In this document: piece after piece, positions 53,438 to 62,658 of the stretch
Position numbering within the stretch: the first letter of the stretch is position 1
Layout: each line of letters opens with the position of its first letter
Assembly (NCBI RefSeq): GCF_009663685.2
Contig: NZ_RCOG02000019.1
Span: 41,011 to 105,010, forward strand
Length of the DNA: 64,000 bases
From: Cupriavidus sp. U2
GTDB lineage: Bacteria; Pseudomonadota; Gammaproteobacteria; Burkholderiales; Burkholderiaceae
Direction: 5' to 3'
Made by a program: the position numbers and the translations under genes
The notes under the pieces: model-generated
What the model was told of the DNA's origin: nothing
The model's database searches: none
What the model saw: the letters and a program-made list of their open reading frames with translations, nothing else

Positions 53438-54457
53438 TCAGTCCAGCGTGACGCCGGTGTCCTTGACCACCTTCTGCCAGCGGTCGATTTCCTGCGTCAG
53501 GTATTTCGCGTAGGCATCGGGGCTGGAGCCGCGCGCTTCGGCGCCCTGCGCGGCCAGGCTGGCGCGCACGTCGGCCGAGCCCAGCGCCTTCAGCGCGGCG
53601 GCGTTGAGCTTGCGCACGATGTCGGGCGGCGTTTTCGCCGGCACCATCATGCCCTGCCAGGCACCCACCTCGAATCCCTGCATGCCCGATTCCGCCAGCG
53701 TTGGCACGTCCGGCAACTGCGCACTGCGCGCGGCGCTGGTCACGGCCAGCGCCTTCATGCGCTTGTCGCGGATAAACGGCAGCGACGAATTGATCGTATC
53801 GGTCATGAACTGCACCTGGCCGCTGGCCAGATCAGTCAGCGCGGGCGCACTGCCCTTGTACGGCGCATGCACCGCGTCCAGTCCGTTGGCCTGCAGGAAC
53901 AGGAACGCGGCCAGATGCGTGACATTGCCGTTGCCGGCCGATCCATACGTCATCTTGCCGGGATGCGACTTGAGCCACGCCACGAATTCAGGCACCGTGT
54001 TCGCCGGCACCTGCGCGTTGACTTCCAGCACCAGCGGCACATTGGCCGTCATGGCCACGGGCAGCAGGTCGCGCTTGACGTCGTAAGGCAGCTTCTTGTA
54101 CAGCGCCTGGCTCAGGGCAATCGACGACGTGTTGTACAGCACCGTGTAGCCATCGGCGGGCGCCTTGGCGACGATCTCGTTGCCGATATTGCCGTTGGCG
54201 CCCGGCCGGTTGTCGACCAGCACCGGCTGGCCCAGTTCGTCCGACATCTTCCGGGCGATCACGCGCGACACCAGATCGGTGGGCCCGCCGGGCGGGAACG
54301 GCACCACCAGCCGGATCGGCCGGTCGGGATAGGTGGCGGCCAGCACCGGGCGAGGCAGCGCGGCGACGGCCAGTGCGCACCCCGTCAATGCCAGCAGCCA
54401 TGCGCGGCGCGTGGAAATGTTGATGCAATGCCTGGCAATTCTGCTCTGTGTGGGCAT
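53438..54457 (-). CDS. Bug-family tripartite tricarboxylate transporter receptor
   Basis: A 339-residue periplasmic receptor. The signal (STRRAWLLALTGCALAVAAL) carries twin Arg. Bug motifs are IRLVVPFPPGGPTDLVSRVI, VLVDNRPGANGNIGNEIVAK and HAPYKGSAPALTDLASGQVQ. GGAGGAGA upstream of 54457 is a strong ribosome site. It lies inside the 56249-51218 operon, between the MaoC and dehydrogenase genes, and therefore delivers that pathway's acid. Confidence 0.93.
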   Translation of the reverse strand: MPTQSRIARHCINISTRRAWLLALTGCALAVAALPRPVLAATYPDRPIRLVVPFPPGGPTDLVSRVIARKMSDELGQPVLVDNRPGANGNIGNEIVAKAPADGYTVLYNTSSIALSQALYKKLPYDVKRDLLPVAMTANVPLVLEVNAQVPANTVPEFVAWLKSHPGKMTYGSAGNGNVTHLAAFLFLQANGLDAVHAPYKGSAPALTDLASGQVQFMTDTINSSLPFIRDKRMKALAVTSAARSAQLPDVPTLAESGMQGFEVGAWQGMMVPAKTPPDIVRKLNAAALKALGSADVRASLAAQGAEARGSSPDAYAKYLTQEIDRWQKVVKDTGVTLD

Positions 54458-54572
54458 GGTTGTCTCCTCCGGTAAAAACCGTGTCCTGCCCCGCCCCGTC
54501 AGGAAGCGCAGCAGCGCGCGACCGGCGCAACCGGCGCGACTCGCCGTCACGCCATCACGCCGTCGGGCCGTG

Positions 54573-55040
54573 TCAGGCCTCGCGTCCGGCCAGCAGCCGC
54601 CGCGCGGTATAGGTCATGACCAGCGCCTGGCGCTGGTTGAACACCTCGATCGACGAATCCACCACGGCGCGGCCGCTCTTCGACGTCGGCCGCACGCCGG
54701 TCACGGTGATACGCGCGTGGATCGTGTCGCCCACCAGCACCGGGCCGTGGATCTTCTGGGTCAGCTCCAGCATGGCCAGGCCCGTGCCCTGGATCATCGT
54801 CTGCAGGATGAAGCCCTCGATCAGCGCATAGGTCAGCGCGGCCGGCACTGGACGGCCCTTGATCGCGCCGGCCTCGTAGCCTTCCTCGATAAAAATGGCC
54901 TCCAGCATGCCGGTGACCGAGATGAAGTTGACCAGGTCGGTCTCGGTCACGGTGCGGCGGAAGGTCTCGAAGACCTGCCCTTCCCGGATGTCCTGCCAGT
55001 AGAAGCCCTGTCCCAGGCGTTGCGGCTGTGCTGCGGTCAT
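54573..55040 (-). CDS. MaoC-family dehydratase (single hot-dog)
   Basis: A 155-residue hot-dog hydratase. VFETFRRTVTETDLVNFISV is the standard N-terminal wording, then FIEEGYEAGAIKGRPVPAAL, where the Asp/His pair of typical R-hydratases is not obvious, and IHGPVLVGDTIHARITVTGV. It resembles the MaoC-like proteins often found next to CaiB genes. It starts 39 bases after the CoA-transferase stop. Hydration of an enoyl-CoA is inferred. Confidence 0.85.
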   Translation of the reverse strand: MTAAQPQRLGQGFYWQDIREGQVFETFRRTVTETDLVNFISVTGMLEAIFIEEGYEAGAIKGRPVPAALTYALIEGFILQTMIQGTGLAMLELTQKIHGPVLVGDTIHARITVTGVRPTSKSGRAVVDSSIEVFNQRQALVMTYTARRLLAGREA

Positions 55041-55079
55041 GTCGTCTCCGTGTCGTGTGTCGATGGGGGTGTTCGCGGC

Positions 55080-56249
55080 TCAATCGCCCAGCGCGGCAAT
55101 CTCGGCGTCGCTCAGGCCCAGGCTGCCCAGCACTTCGCGCGTGTGCTCGCCCAGGCGCGGCGGTACGGCGGCATGCGCGCGCTCGCCGTCGAAGCGCACC
55201 GGCGCGCCCGGAAAGCGCAGCGTGCCCATGGCCGGGTCGTCCACCTGATCGAAGAAGCCCGTGGCCCGCAGATGCGGGTCATCCACCAGCTCGTCCAGGT
55301 CATTCACCCGGGCCACCGGAATCTGCAGCGTTTCGCACAGCGCCAGCCAGTCGTCGGTGCTGCGCTCGCGCACCAGTTCGCCGGTCATTTCGTAAAGCGT
55401 CTCGATATGGCGCGTGCGCGCAGCGATGTCGGTGAAGCGTGCATCGGCAGCCAGGTCGTCGCGGCCGGCGGCCCGGAAGAAGTCGCGCCAGTGGGCGTCG
55501 GTGTACGGCATCATGCAGACGTAGCCGTCGGCCGTCTGGTAAGGCCTGCGCAACGGCGCCAGCACACGCGGATAACCGGCCGTGGCGCGCGGCGGCTCGA
55601 AATGCTGGCCGTACAGATGCTCGACCAGGTTGAACGCCACCATGGACTCGAACATCGGCACTTCGACCAGCCCGCCCTTGCCGCCGTTGCGCGCACGGCC
55701 GGCCAGCGCGGCGGAAATCGACAGTGCGGCCACCAGGCCGCTGGTCTTGTCCGCCGAGATGGTCGGGAAGTAGCGCACGGTGCCGGTCTGCGCGGCCATC
55801 AGCGCGGCATTGCCGCACAGCCCCTGGATGATGTCGTCGTAGGCCGGGCGGCCGCCATAGGGGCCATCCTCGGCAAAACCCAGCAGGCTCACGTAGACCA
55901 GTTGCGGATGGCGTGCCATGACGCTGGCCGGGTCCAGGTCCAGCTTGCCCAGCTTGTGCGGGCGCATGCTGTGCAGGAACACGTCGGCCGTGGCCAGCAG
56001 CTTGTGCAGCGCCGCCTGCGCGGCCGGCTGCTTCAGGTTCAGCACCACGCTCTTCTTGCTGCGGTTCACGCCCAGAAAAATGGCGGACATGCCATCTTCG
56101 GTGGCCGGGCCGGTGCGGCGCGTGGAATCGCCGTCGGGCGTTTCCACCTTGATCACTTCGGCGCCCAGGTCGGCCAGCCACTGGCTGGCGTAGGGGCCCA
56201 TCACGACTGTCGACAGGTCGACGACACGGATACCTGACAAGGGCAGCAT
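55080..56249 (-). CDS. CaiB/BaiF family CoA-transferase (type III)
   Basis: A 389-residue class III CoA-transferase, first gene of the second catabolic operon. IRVVDLSTVVMGPYASQWLA, GAEVIKVETPDGDSTRRTGP and NRSKKSVVLNLKQPAAQAAL are family motifs. It is divergent from the LysR regulator at 56361, with a palindrome between them. It would transfer CoA to the imported acid; downstream genes give MaoC hydratase, Bug receptor and two dehydrogenases. Confidence 0.92.
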   Translation of the reverse strand: MLPLSGIRVVDLSTVVMGPYASQWLADLGAEVIKVETPDGDSTRRTGPATEDGMSAIFLGVNRSKKSVVLNLKQPAAQAALHKLLATADVFLHSMRPHKLGKLDLDPASVMARHPQLVYVSLLGFAEDGPYGGRPAYDDIIQGLCGNAALMAAQTGTVRYFPTISADKTSGLVAALSISAALAGRARNGGKGGLVEVPMFESMVAFNLVEHLYGQHFEPPRATAGYPRVLAPLRRPYQTADGYVCMMPYTDAHWRDFFRAAGRDDLAADARFTDIAARTRHIETLYEMTGELVRERSTDDWLALCETLQIPVARVNDLDELVDDPHLRATGFFDQVDDPAMGTLRFPGAPVRFDGERAHAAVPPRLGEHTREVLGSLGLSDAEIAALGD

Positions 56250-56316
56250 CGCGGTGTCTCCTTATGGCTTTTATGGATCTGATGGGGGCCTAGCGTAGTC
56301 CACCCGGCCGCTTGCG

Positions 56317-56328
56317 TCTAATATTAGA
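56317..56328. promoter_or_regulatory. Palindrome, candidate LysR operator
   Basis: TCTAATATTAGA is a perfect 12-base palindrome in the AT-rich gap between the CoA-transferase and the LysR gene, 33 bases before the latter. It fits the T-N11-A style of LysR sites. Confidence 0.55.
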
Positions 56329-56360
56329 TATTTAGGAACTGATATCGCCTGTATATCACC

Positions 56361-57281
56361 ATGGACCTGCGCCAGCTTCAGCAGTTTGTCGTGCTTGCCG
56401 AGACCGGCAACTTCCACCGCGCCGCCGAGCGCCTGCATATGGCGCAGCCGCCGCTGTCCATCTCGATCCGCAAGCTGGAAGCGTCGCTAGGCACGCCGCT
56501 GTTCGTGCGCACCACCCGTGGCGTGCGCCTGACCCAGGCCGGCGAGGCCGCCCTGAACGATGCGCGGCGTGCGCTGTTCCATGCGGAGCAGGCCCGCGCC
56601 GCCGCCCAATCGGCCGCCCATGGCGAGCGCGGCGCGCTGCGCGTGGGATTTGTCGGATCGGCCACCTATGCGCTGCTGCCCCGGCTGATCCCGGCGTTTC
56701 GCGGCGAACACCCCGGCATCGAGCTGATCCTGCATGAATCCACCTCGGCGGCGATCCTGGACCGCATCGAGCGCGGCCAGCTCGACGCCGGCCTGGTGCG
56801 TTTTCCGATCCTGAGCAGCGGGCCGTTTCAGCTGCTGCCGCTGGAGTCCGATTCGTTCATGGCCGCCGTACCCGCCGACAGCCGCTTCGCCAGCCAGGAC
56901 AGCATCGCGCTGAAGGCGCTGGCCGACGAGCCGTTCATCATGCATCCCAGTGCCGACGTGCCGAACCTGCAAGCCGTGGCGATGCTGCTATGCCAGCAGG
57001 CCGGCTTCGTGCCGCGCATCACGCAGGAAGCCGTGCAGGTGCAGACCATCGTCAGCCTGGTGGAAAGCGGATTGGGCGTGGCGCTGGTGCCGGGCGTGAC
57101 CGCGCGCTACACCAACCGGCGCGTGCGCTTTCTGCGCCTGTCGAGCCCGCGCCCGACCAACCGTATCGGCATCGCACTGGCCACGCAGCAGGACACCGAC
57201 GACCGGCATGTGCAACGGTTTGTGTCAGTGGCGCAAAGGATTGCGCAGGGAGAGCCATGGCAGGAGTCAGGCAGCGATTAG
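56361..57281 (+). CDS. LysR-type regulator of the second catabolic operon
   Basis: A 306-residue LysR protein. The HTH begins MDLRQLQQFVVLAETGNFHR, then MAQPPLSISIRKLEASLGTP. The effector domain has LRVGFVGSATYALLPRLIPA and GLGVALVPGVTARY. This is the CbnR/CatR-like type common in Burkholderiales. It is divergent from the 56249 CoA-transferase, which it probably controls. Confidence 0.92.
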   Translation: MDLRQLQQFVVLAETGNFHRAAERLHMAQPPLSISIRKLEASLGTPLFVRTTRGVRLTQAGEAALNDARRALFHAEQARAAAQSAAHGERGALRVGFVGSATYALLPRLIPAFRGEHPGIELILHESTSAAILDRIERGQLDAGLVRFPILSSGPFQLLPLESDSFMAAVPADSRFASQDSIALKALADEPFIMHPSADVPNLQAVAMLLCQQAGFVPRITQEAVQVQTIVSLVESGLGVALVPGVTARYTNRRVRFLRLSSPRPTNRIGIALATQQDTDDRHVQRFVSVAQRIAQGEPWQESGSD

Positions 57282-57314
57282 CGTTCCGCGCGGCCGTTGG
57301 CGCCTGTTCATGGA

Positions 57315-57683
57315 CTAATACTGATAAACCACGTGCATCCCCGCCGTCACCGCGGCGGTACTGAATGGCTCCGGCTTGTACACGGGCGTGCCCACGAACA
57401 CGTCATACGACACGCCGCCGAACCGTTGCGAGCCCACGCCGCCGCGCATGCCGATCACCGCGCCGGCCAATTGCGTGCCGACCAGTGCCTGGGTCGATGG
57501 TCCGTACACGCGGCCATAATCGAGACCGACGTAAAGCGCCTGGCCGCTGGCTCCCAGGGGCGCCTGCAGTTCGTTGCGCCAATAGAATCCACGCTCGCCG
57601 GCAAGCTGGCTCTCGCCATCGAAACCCCTTACGGTATATCGGCTGCCAATCGTCAAGTCATCCACGTAATGCGGATCTTCAAG
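57315..57683 (-). pseudogene. Remnant of a TpsB/FhaC-type two-partner secretion barrel
   Basis: About 122 codons match only the C-terminal barrel of ShlB/FhaC/HecB outer-membrane transporters: DDLTIGSRYTVRGFDGE, YWRNELQAPLGASGQALYVG, then YGRVYGPSTQALVG, ending in Tyr (VVYQY). The normal gene would be about 550 codons with POTRA domains; upstream sequence no longer matches. No exoprotein partner is near. It is therefore a truncated relic, not a functional transporter. Confidence 0.75.
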
Positions 57684-58296
57684 GCAACACCGGGTCATTC
57701 GGACCGGACAACCTGCCTGTCGCGCGCTTAGCGTTTCAACCGGAAAAGTAAATCGAAACGGCGCGCAGGTTACTGGAGGCGACGAAGTACCGAAAGACCC
57801 TCTATTTATGAACGTCCGTTCATTTTTGGTCACACGTTTGTCACGGGTGCAACGGCGCGAGCGGGCGCGCCCGCCGGCAGAAGAAGCCTAAGAGACAGTT
57901 TCGAAAAATCGCCAGATCCGTAGGTGAAAACGGCCGATCTGAGACTTCTTTACATCTGACTTCAGTGGCGTATCGACACAACGGAGTGCAATGATTTGGC
58001 GACAGGCGTACCAGGCTTGTGCTGGTGCAGAAAGGGCCAATGCGAAGAAGAAAGACCGCCAACTGCGACGCTCCGCCACTCCGCATGGATTCCGTGTGTA
58101 TTCAAAAAAATCGTCGAATTACGATCCGCGATATCGCGTGGATTCGGAGAATTCCGATGTCGATGCGCGGTGCGGCGCGGGCCTGCGGGGCTTCTTTGCC
58201 GTCGCACGCTGCGCAACTTGTCGGGGGACAAGTGCCTGCGCAGCGAATCGCTGCACAATCCGGCCTCATTGCAATACCGCCTTGGGCAGCACGAGA
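57684..58296. other. Degraded stretch between TpsB remnant and LysR-HTH gene
   Basis: I see no supportable gene in these 613 bases. A short minus-strand frame at 57888-58079 begins with a signal-peptide-like run but lacks any domain. A TetR-like palindrome lies at 57808-57823. Base composition is lower in GC than the neighbours, consistent with decay or insertion relics. Confidence 0.5.
57808..57823. promoter_or_regulatory. TetR-type palindrome without a nearby TetR gene
   Basis: ATGAACG (57808-57814) and CGTTCAT (57817-57823) are perfect seven-base arms with a two-base centre, the classic GAACG-NN-CGTTC style of TetR operators. No TetR gene is in the vicinity, so it may be left over from a lost regulator-transporter pair. 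Confidence 0.45.
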
Positions 58297-58719
58297 ATGT
58301 GGGACATTGACAAAGCAAAGCCGGACTCCGCACTTCCCGGCAGCGCACCGCGCCGCCCGCGTCTGGCGCGCTCCCTGCCGGTACGCCCGCCGGACAGCCT
58401 GCATGCGCCCCTGCCCATCCGACACATCAACACGGCCCAACTGCGCCGCTTTGTCATGCTGATGCAGCACGAATCTGCCATCGCGGCGGAGCGCCACACC
58501 GGCATCCGGGCCGCCTGCATCCACTATGCGATCCGCCGGCTGGAGGATCGGCTCGGCACCACGCTGTTCTCGCGCGAGGCCGCGTCGATGCACCCCACTG
58601 CCGCCGCGCGCCGGCTCTATCCGTGCGCCGTCCGGCTGCTGTCGATGTGGGACAGCCTCGTGGCGGAATCCACGGGTGCCGGCGACCCGCCCGCCACCGG
58701 CGGCCCCGGCACGGACTGA
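58297..58719 (+). CDS. LysR-type HTH domain protein without effector domain
   Basis: A 140-residue protein. Residues about 45-120 resemble the LysR winged HTH and linker helix: INTAQLRRFVMLMQHESAIA, GIRAACIHYAIRRLEDRLGT, and LFSREAASMHPTAAARRLY. No ligand-binding domain follows; the protein ends soon after in a Gly/Pro-rich tail. The start ATG 58297 is a compromise: the frame is open far upstream with unlikely composition. It could be a competitor of full-length LysR proteins or a truncated relic. Confidence 0.55.
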   Translation: MWDIDKAKPDSALPGSAPRRPRLARSLPVRPPDSLHAPLPIRHINTAQLRRFVMLMQHESAIAAERHTGIRAACIHYAIRRLEDRLGTTLFSREAASMHPTAAARRLYPCAVRLLSMWDSLVAESTGAGDPPATGGPGTD

Positions 58720-58800
58720 ACGCCCGGCGGGCCGACCGCCACGGCGCCATTCGGCAAACATCGTAGAATGGCCATTGGTTCGCAATCTGAGGCTCGACCC

Positions 58801-59859
58801 ATGGCCGACCCCGACGGTCTGCATCACAAGACGTTCCTGCTGTTGCTGGCGATAGTCACCATCGCATTTTTCTGGATTCTTCTGCCCTTCTACGGCGCGG
58901 TGTTCTGGGGCGCGGTGCTGGCCATCATCTTTGCGCCGCTGCAGCGGCGGCTGGTGTCGGCGCTGCGTGGCCGCAACAACATCGCGGCGTTGCTGACGCT
59001 GCTGCTGGTGCTGCTGCTGGTGATCCTGCCGATGATCGTGATCACGATGTCGCTGATCCAGGAGGGCGTGAACCTCTACGACAACATCCGGTCCGGCCGG
59101 ATCAACTTCGGCCACTACTTCCAGTCCGCCGCCGATGCGCTGCCGCCTTTCGTGCGCGACATGCTGGCGCGCGCCGACCTGGCCAGCATTTCCGACCTCA
59201 AGGACAAGCTCAGCGCCAGCGCGCTGTCCGCCAGCCAGATGCTGGCCACGCGCGCACTGAGCATCGGCCAGAACACGGCGCAGTTCATGATCGGCTTCGG
59301 CATCATGCTGTACCTGCTGTTCTTCCTGCTGCGCGATGGCCCGCAGCTGTCGCGCCGGATACGGCTGGCCGTGCCGCTGAGCGCGGCCCACAAGCAGCAC
59401 CTGATCCAGAAGTTCACCACGGTCGTGCGCGCGACGGTCAAGGGCAATATCGCCGTGGCAGTGGTGCAGGGCGTGCTTGGCGGTGCCATTTTTGCGGTGC
59501 TGGGTATCCAGGGGTCGCTGCTGTGGGGCGTGGTGATGGCCTTCCTGTCGCTGCTGCCAGCCGTGGGCGCGGGCCTGATCTGGGCGCCGGTGGCGGTCTA
59601 CTTCCTGCTGACCGGCTCGGTGCTCAAGGGCTGCGTGCTGATCGGCTTTGGCCTGGTGGTCATCGGGCTGGTCGACAACGTGCTGCGCCCGATCCTGGTG
59701 GGCAAGGACACCCAGATGCCCGACTACGTGGTGCTGATCTCCACGCTGGGCGGCATGGCGCTGTTCGGGCTGAACGGCTTTGTGATCGGGCCGCTGATCG
59801 CCGCGCTGTTCATCGCCTGCTGGGACCTGAACAACGCCGAAGACCCGGCGCCTCACTGA
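58801..59859 (+). CDS. AI-2E family transporter (PerM/YdiK-like)
   Basis: A 352-residue membrane protein with about seven or eight hydrophobic segments. The PF01594 wording is clear: LLPFYGAVFWGAVLAIIFAP, GFGIMLYLLFFLLRDGPQL, and GLVDNVLRPILVGKDTQMPD. These proteins are annotated as AI-2 exporters but act more widely as permeases or Na/H antiporters; the role here is unknown. It starts MADPDGLHHKTF at 58801. A LysR gene follows after 20 bases. Confidence 0.9.
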   Translation: MADPDGLHHKTFLLLLAIVTIAFFWILLPFYGAVFWGAVLAIIFAPLQRRLVSALRGRNNIAALLTLLLVLLLVILPMIVITMSLIQEGVNLYDNIRSGRINFGHYFQSAADALPPFVRDMLARADLASISDLKDKLSASALSASQMLATRALSIGQNTAQFMIGFGIMLYLLFFLLRDGPQLSRRIRLAVPLSAAHKQHLIQKFTTVVRATVKGNIAVAVVQGVLGGAIFAVLGIQGSLLWGVVMAFLSLLPAVGAGLIWAPVAVYFLLTGSVLKGCVLIGFGLVVIGLVDNVLRPILVGKDTQMPDYVVLISTLGGMALFGLNGFVIGPLIAALFIACWDLNNAEDPAPH

Positions 59860-59879
59860 CGCCAATCGCGAAAGACGCC

Positions 59880-60803
59880 GTGGACCGACTGCAAGCAATG
59901 AAGACCTACGTGGCCGTCGTGGAATGCGGCGGCTTCACGCCCGCGGCGCGCAAGCTCGATGCGTCGCTGAGCGTGGTCAGCCGAATCGTGACCGACCTGG
60001 AAACGCATCTGGGCGTACGCCTGCTCACGCGCACCACGCGTGTGGTCCGCCCCACCCCCACCGGCTCTGCCTACTACGAGAACTGCCGCCGCATCCTGGC
60101 CGAGATCGACGACGCCGAACTGGCCGCCGCCGGCGCGCACGAGGCGCCGCGCGGCCGGCTGTCGATCACCGCATCGGTGCTGTTTGGCCGGCGCTTTGTC
60201 ACGCCGGTGGTGGTCGAGTACCTGCGCCGCTATCCGGAGGTCGATGTCGATTGCATGTTTGTCGACCGCGTGGTGAATTTCATCGACGAGGGCATCGACG
60301 TTGGCGTTCGCATCGGCCCGCTGCCCAGTTCTTCGCTACAGGCCATCCCGGTGGGCCACGTGCGGCGCGTGGTCTGTGCCGCGCCGGACTACCTGGCGCA
60401 ACACGGCGTGCCAGCTTCGCCCGACGACCTGGCGCGCCATGCGGTGATCCAGACCACGGGCATCTCCACCGCGCCCGAATGGCGCTTCATGCGCAACGCC
60501 GAGCCGCTGCCCGTGCGGCTGACCCCGCGCCTGGCCACCACCACCAACGATTCCGCGATTGCCGCCGCCGTGGCCGGCTTCGGGCTGACACGCGTGCTGT
60601 CTTACCAGATTGCCGACGAACTGCGCGACGGCAGGCTGCGGATCGTGCTGGAAGACTACGAACCCGACCCGTTGCCGATCCACGTCATCCACCGCGAGGG
60701 CCGGCACGCCATGCACAAGGTGCGCGCGTTTATCGACCTGGCCGTGGCGCAACTGCGCGGCCAGGCCTCGCTGAACATCCCCGACAGCGCCCGAACCCGC
60801 TGA
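59880..60803 (+). CDS. LysR-type regulator
   Basis: A 307-residue LysR protein of the DsdC/AaeR-like type. The start is a GTG at 59880, giving VDRLQAMKTYVAVVECGGFT, the usual DRLQAM N-terminus of the group. The HTH continues ASLSVVSRIVTDLETHLGVR. The effector domain has RLSITASVLFGRRFVTPVVV and GFGLTRVLSYQIADELRDGR. It is co-directional with the GST and PNPOx-like genes, which are plausible targets. Confidence 0.9.
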   Translation: MDRLQAMKTYVAVVECGGFTPAARKLDASLSVVSRIVTDLETHLGVRLLTRTTRVVRPTPTGSAYYENCRRILAEIDDAELAAAGAHEAPRGRLSITASVLFGRRFVTPVVVEYLRRYPEVDVDCMFVDRVVNFIDEGIDVGVRIGPLPSSSLQAIPVGHVRRVVCAAPDYLAQHGVPASPDDLARHAVIQTTGISTAPEWRFMRNAEPLPVRLTPRLATTTNDSAIAAAVAGFGLTRVLSYQIADELRDGRLRIVLEDYEPDPLPIHVIHREGRHAMHKVRAFIDLAVAQLRGQASLNIPDSARTR

Positions 60804-60929
60804 TTCTTCTGGATTTCGCAAGAGTCCCTTCGGGCTTCACCGGTTTTTCCCGCCCCGCCGGGTGTCTATAGTCGATCCGTACGCAGCGTTTGCGTCCGAC
60901 ACCACAATAATCGACCAAGGACATCCATC

Positions 60930-61541
60930 ATGAAACTGTACGGCCACCCGCTTTCCGGACACTCGCACCGCGCCTGGCTCTTTCTGTCGCTGCTGGGCCA
61001 GCCTGCCGAGTGGATCGACGTGGACCTGCTGGCGCGCGCCCACAAGACGCCGGAATTCCTGGCCATGAATCCGTTCGGCCAGGTACCCGTGCTGGTCGAT
61101 GACGATACGGTGGTCAGCGATTCGAACGCGATCCTGGTCTACCTGAGCAAGAAGCTGGGCCGTACCGACTGGCTGCCCGAAGCCCCCGCCGAGGCCGCCG
61201 CCGTGCAACGCTGGCTGTCTGTGGCGGCGGGCGACATCGCATTTGGCCCGGCCCGCGCCCGCATCATCACCGTCTTCAAGGCACCGTACGACAGCAAGGA
61301 CGCGATCGAACGCGCACACGTGGTGCTCAAGCGCGTGGACGACGCGCTGGTGGGCCGCGCCTGGCTTGCCGCCGATCATCCGACCATTGCCGACGTGGCG
61401 CTGTACAGCTACACGGCGCGCGCGCCCGAGGGCTTTGTCGACCTGAAGGACTACGCGAATGTGCGCCAGTGGCTGGCGCGCGTGGAAGCGTTGCCCGGCT
61501 TCGTCCCGTTCCAGACCACGCCAGTCGGCCTGGCCGCCTGA
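60930..61541 (+). CDS. Glutathione S-transferase family protein
   Basis: A 203-residue two-domain protein. The thioredoxin-like N-terminal domain is [20 protein letters not shown], with [20 protein letters not shown] giving the cis-Pro and the glutathione-binding SDSNAI. The helical C-terminal domain follows ([19 protein letters not shown]). Glutathione conjugation or peroxide reduction is the family role. It lies between a LysR gene and a PNPOx-like gene. Confidence 0.92.
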   Translation: MKLYGHPLSGHSHRAWLFLSLLGQPAEWIDVDLLARAHKTPEFLAMNPFGQVPVLVDDDTVVSDSNAILVYLSKKLGRTDWLPEAPAEAAAVQRWLSVAAGDIAFGPARARIITVFKAPYDSKDAIERAHVVLKRVDDALVGRAWLAADHPTIADVALYSYTARAPEGFVDLKDYANVRQWLARVEALPGFVPFQTTPVGLAA

Positions 61542-61596
61542 ACCCGCCGGCCGCTCCCCGCCGTTCCGGCATCCCGCATAACTTCAGGAGTCCGTC

Positions 61597-62586
61597 ATGA
61601 CCCCGCATCCGGTTCCGCAAATGGAAATCCTGCCCGGCACGCCCTGGCATACCGGCGAGCGCCTGCTGCAGGCCAGCATCGGCGCCGAGGAACGCCTGGC
61701 CGAAGTGGGTTCGCGCGTGGTGCGCGACTACATGCCGGACCAGCATCGTGACTTCTTCGCCATGTTGCCGTCGATCGTGATTGGCACGGTGGCACCGGAT
61801 GGGCGGCCCTGGGCAACGGTGCGCGGCGGTCAGCCGGGCTTCCTGCATTCGCCCGATCCGCGCCAGCTCGACGTTGCGATGGTACGCGACGCCGCTGATC
61901 CGGCCGACGCGGGCATGGAGGACGGCGACGCCATCGGGCTGCTGGGCATCCAGCCGCATACTCGGCGCCGCAACCGCATGAACGGCACGATCCATCGCGA
62001 TGCCACGACGGGCGCGCAGGGCTTTCGGGTGGCGGTGGGCCAGAGTTTCGGCAACTGCCCGCAGTACATCCAGAAGCGCGCGCCCGTGATGACCCGCGAC
62101 CCGGCCACGCCGGCCAGCGAGCCGCCCGAGATGCTCGATGCGCTGGATGCCCGCGCGCGGACGCTGATCCGCCATGCCGATTCGTTTTTCGTGGCGACCT
62201 ATGTGGACCTGCCCGACGGGCTGCGCCAGGTGGATGTCTCGCATCGCGGCGGCAAGCCCGGCTTTGTGCGCGTCGATGACGATGGCACCCTGACCATTCC
62301 AGACTTCCAGGGCAACACGTTCTTCAACACGCTCGGCAACATGATGGTCAATCCGGTGGCCGGCCTGGTGTTCGTGAGCTATGCCACGGGCGACCTGCTG
62401 CAACTGAGCGGCCGCACCGAAGTCATCATCGATTCGCCAGAAATTGCCACCTTCGACGGCGCGCAACGGCTGTGGCGATTCACGCCCGAGCAGATCGTGC
62501 GGCGCGACCGCGCCCTGCCGCTGCGCTGGGACATCGATCCCGATGGCGCGTCGCCGCAGGCCCTGGCCACCGGCAGCTGGCGCTGA
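61597..62586 (+). CDS. Pyridoxamine 5'-phosphate oxidase-family flavin protein
   Basis: A 329-residue protein with two split-barrel FMN-binding repeats. The first has LPSIVIGTVAPDGRPWATVR and DAIGLLGIQPHTRRRNRMNG; the second has TYVDLPDGLRQVDVSHRGGK and GNTFFNTLGNMMVNPVAGLV. This type is often next to GST genes in Burkholderiales and acts as a flavin reductase-like protein, not in vitamin B6 synthesis. ATG 61597 follows AGGAG seven bases upstream. Confidence 0.88.
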   Translation: MTPHPVPQMEILPGTPWHTGERLLQASIGAEERLAEVGSRVVRDYMPDQHRDFFAMLPSIVIGTVAPDGRPWATVRGGQPGFLHSPDPRQLDVAMVRDAADPADAGMEDGDAIGLLGIQPHTRRRNRMNGTIHRDATTGAQGFRVAVGQSFGNCPQYIQKRAPVMTRDPATPASEPPEMLDALDARARTLIRHADSFFVATYVDLPDGLRQVDVSHRGGKPGFVRVDDDGTLTIPDFQGNTFFNTLGNMMVNPVAGLVFVSYATGDLLQLSGRTEVIIDSPEIATFDGAQRLWRFTPEQIVRRDRALPLRWDIDPDGASPQALATGSWR

Positions 62587-62658
62587 TCAGGAAGTTTCAG
62601 GGAACGGCGGCAGGTGTGCCACAATCGCGCCAGTTTTTGGCCCGACCGGATGCCGCCC

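Noticed and set aside
57888..58079. A 63-codon minus-strand frame starting with a signal-peptide-like run
   Set aside because: No ribosome site, no domain, and it lies in a decayed region; a chance hydrophobic stretch is more likely.
58102..59898. A 598-codon minus-strand frame across the HTH protein and PerM-type gene
   Set aside because: His/Gln-rich composition with no membrane segments or family; the plus-strand transporter is clear.
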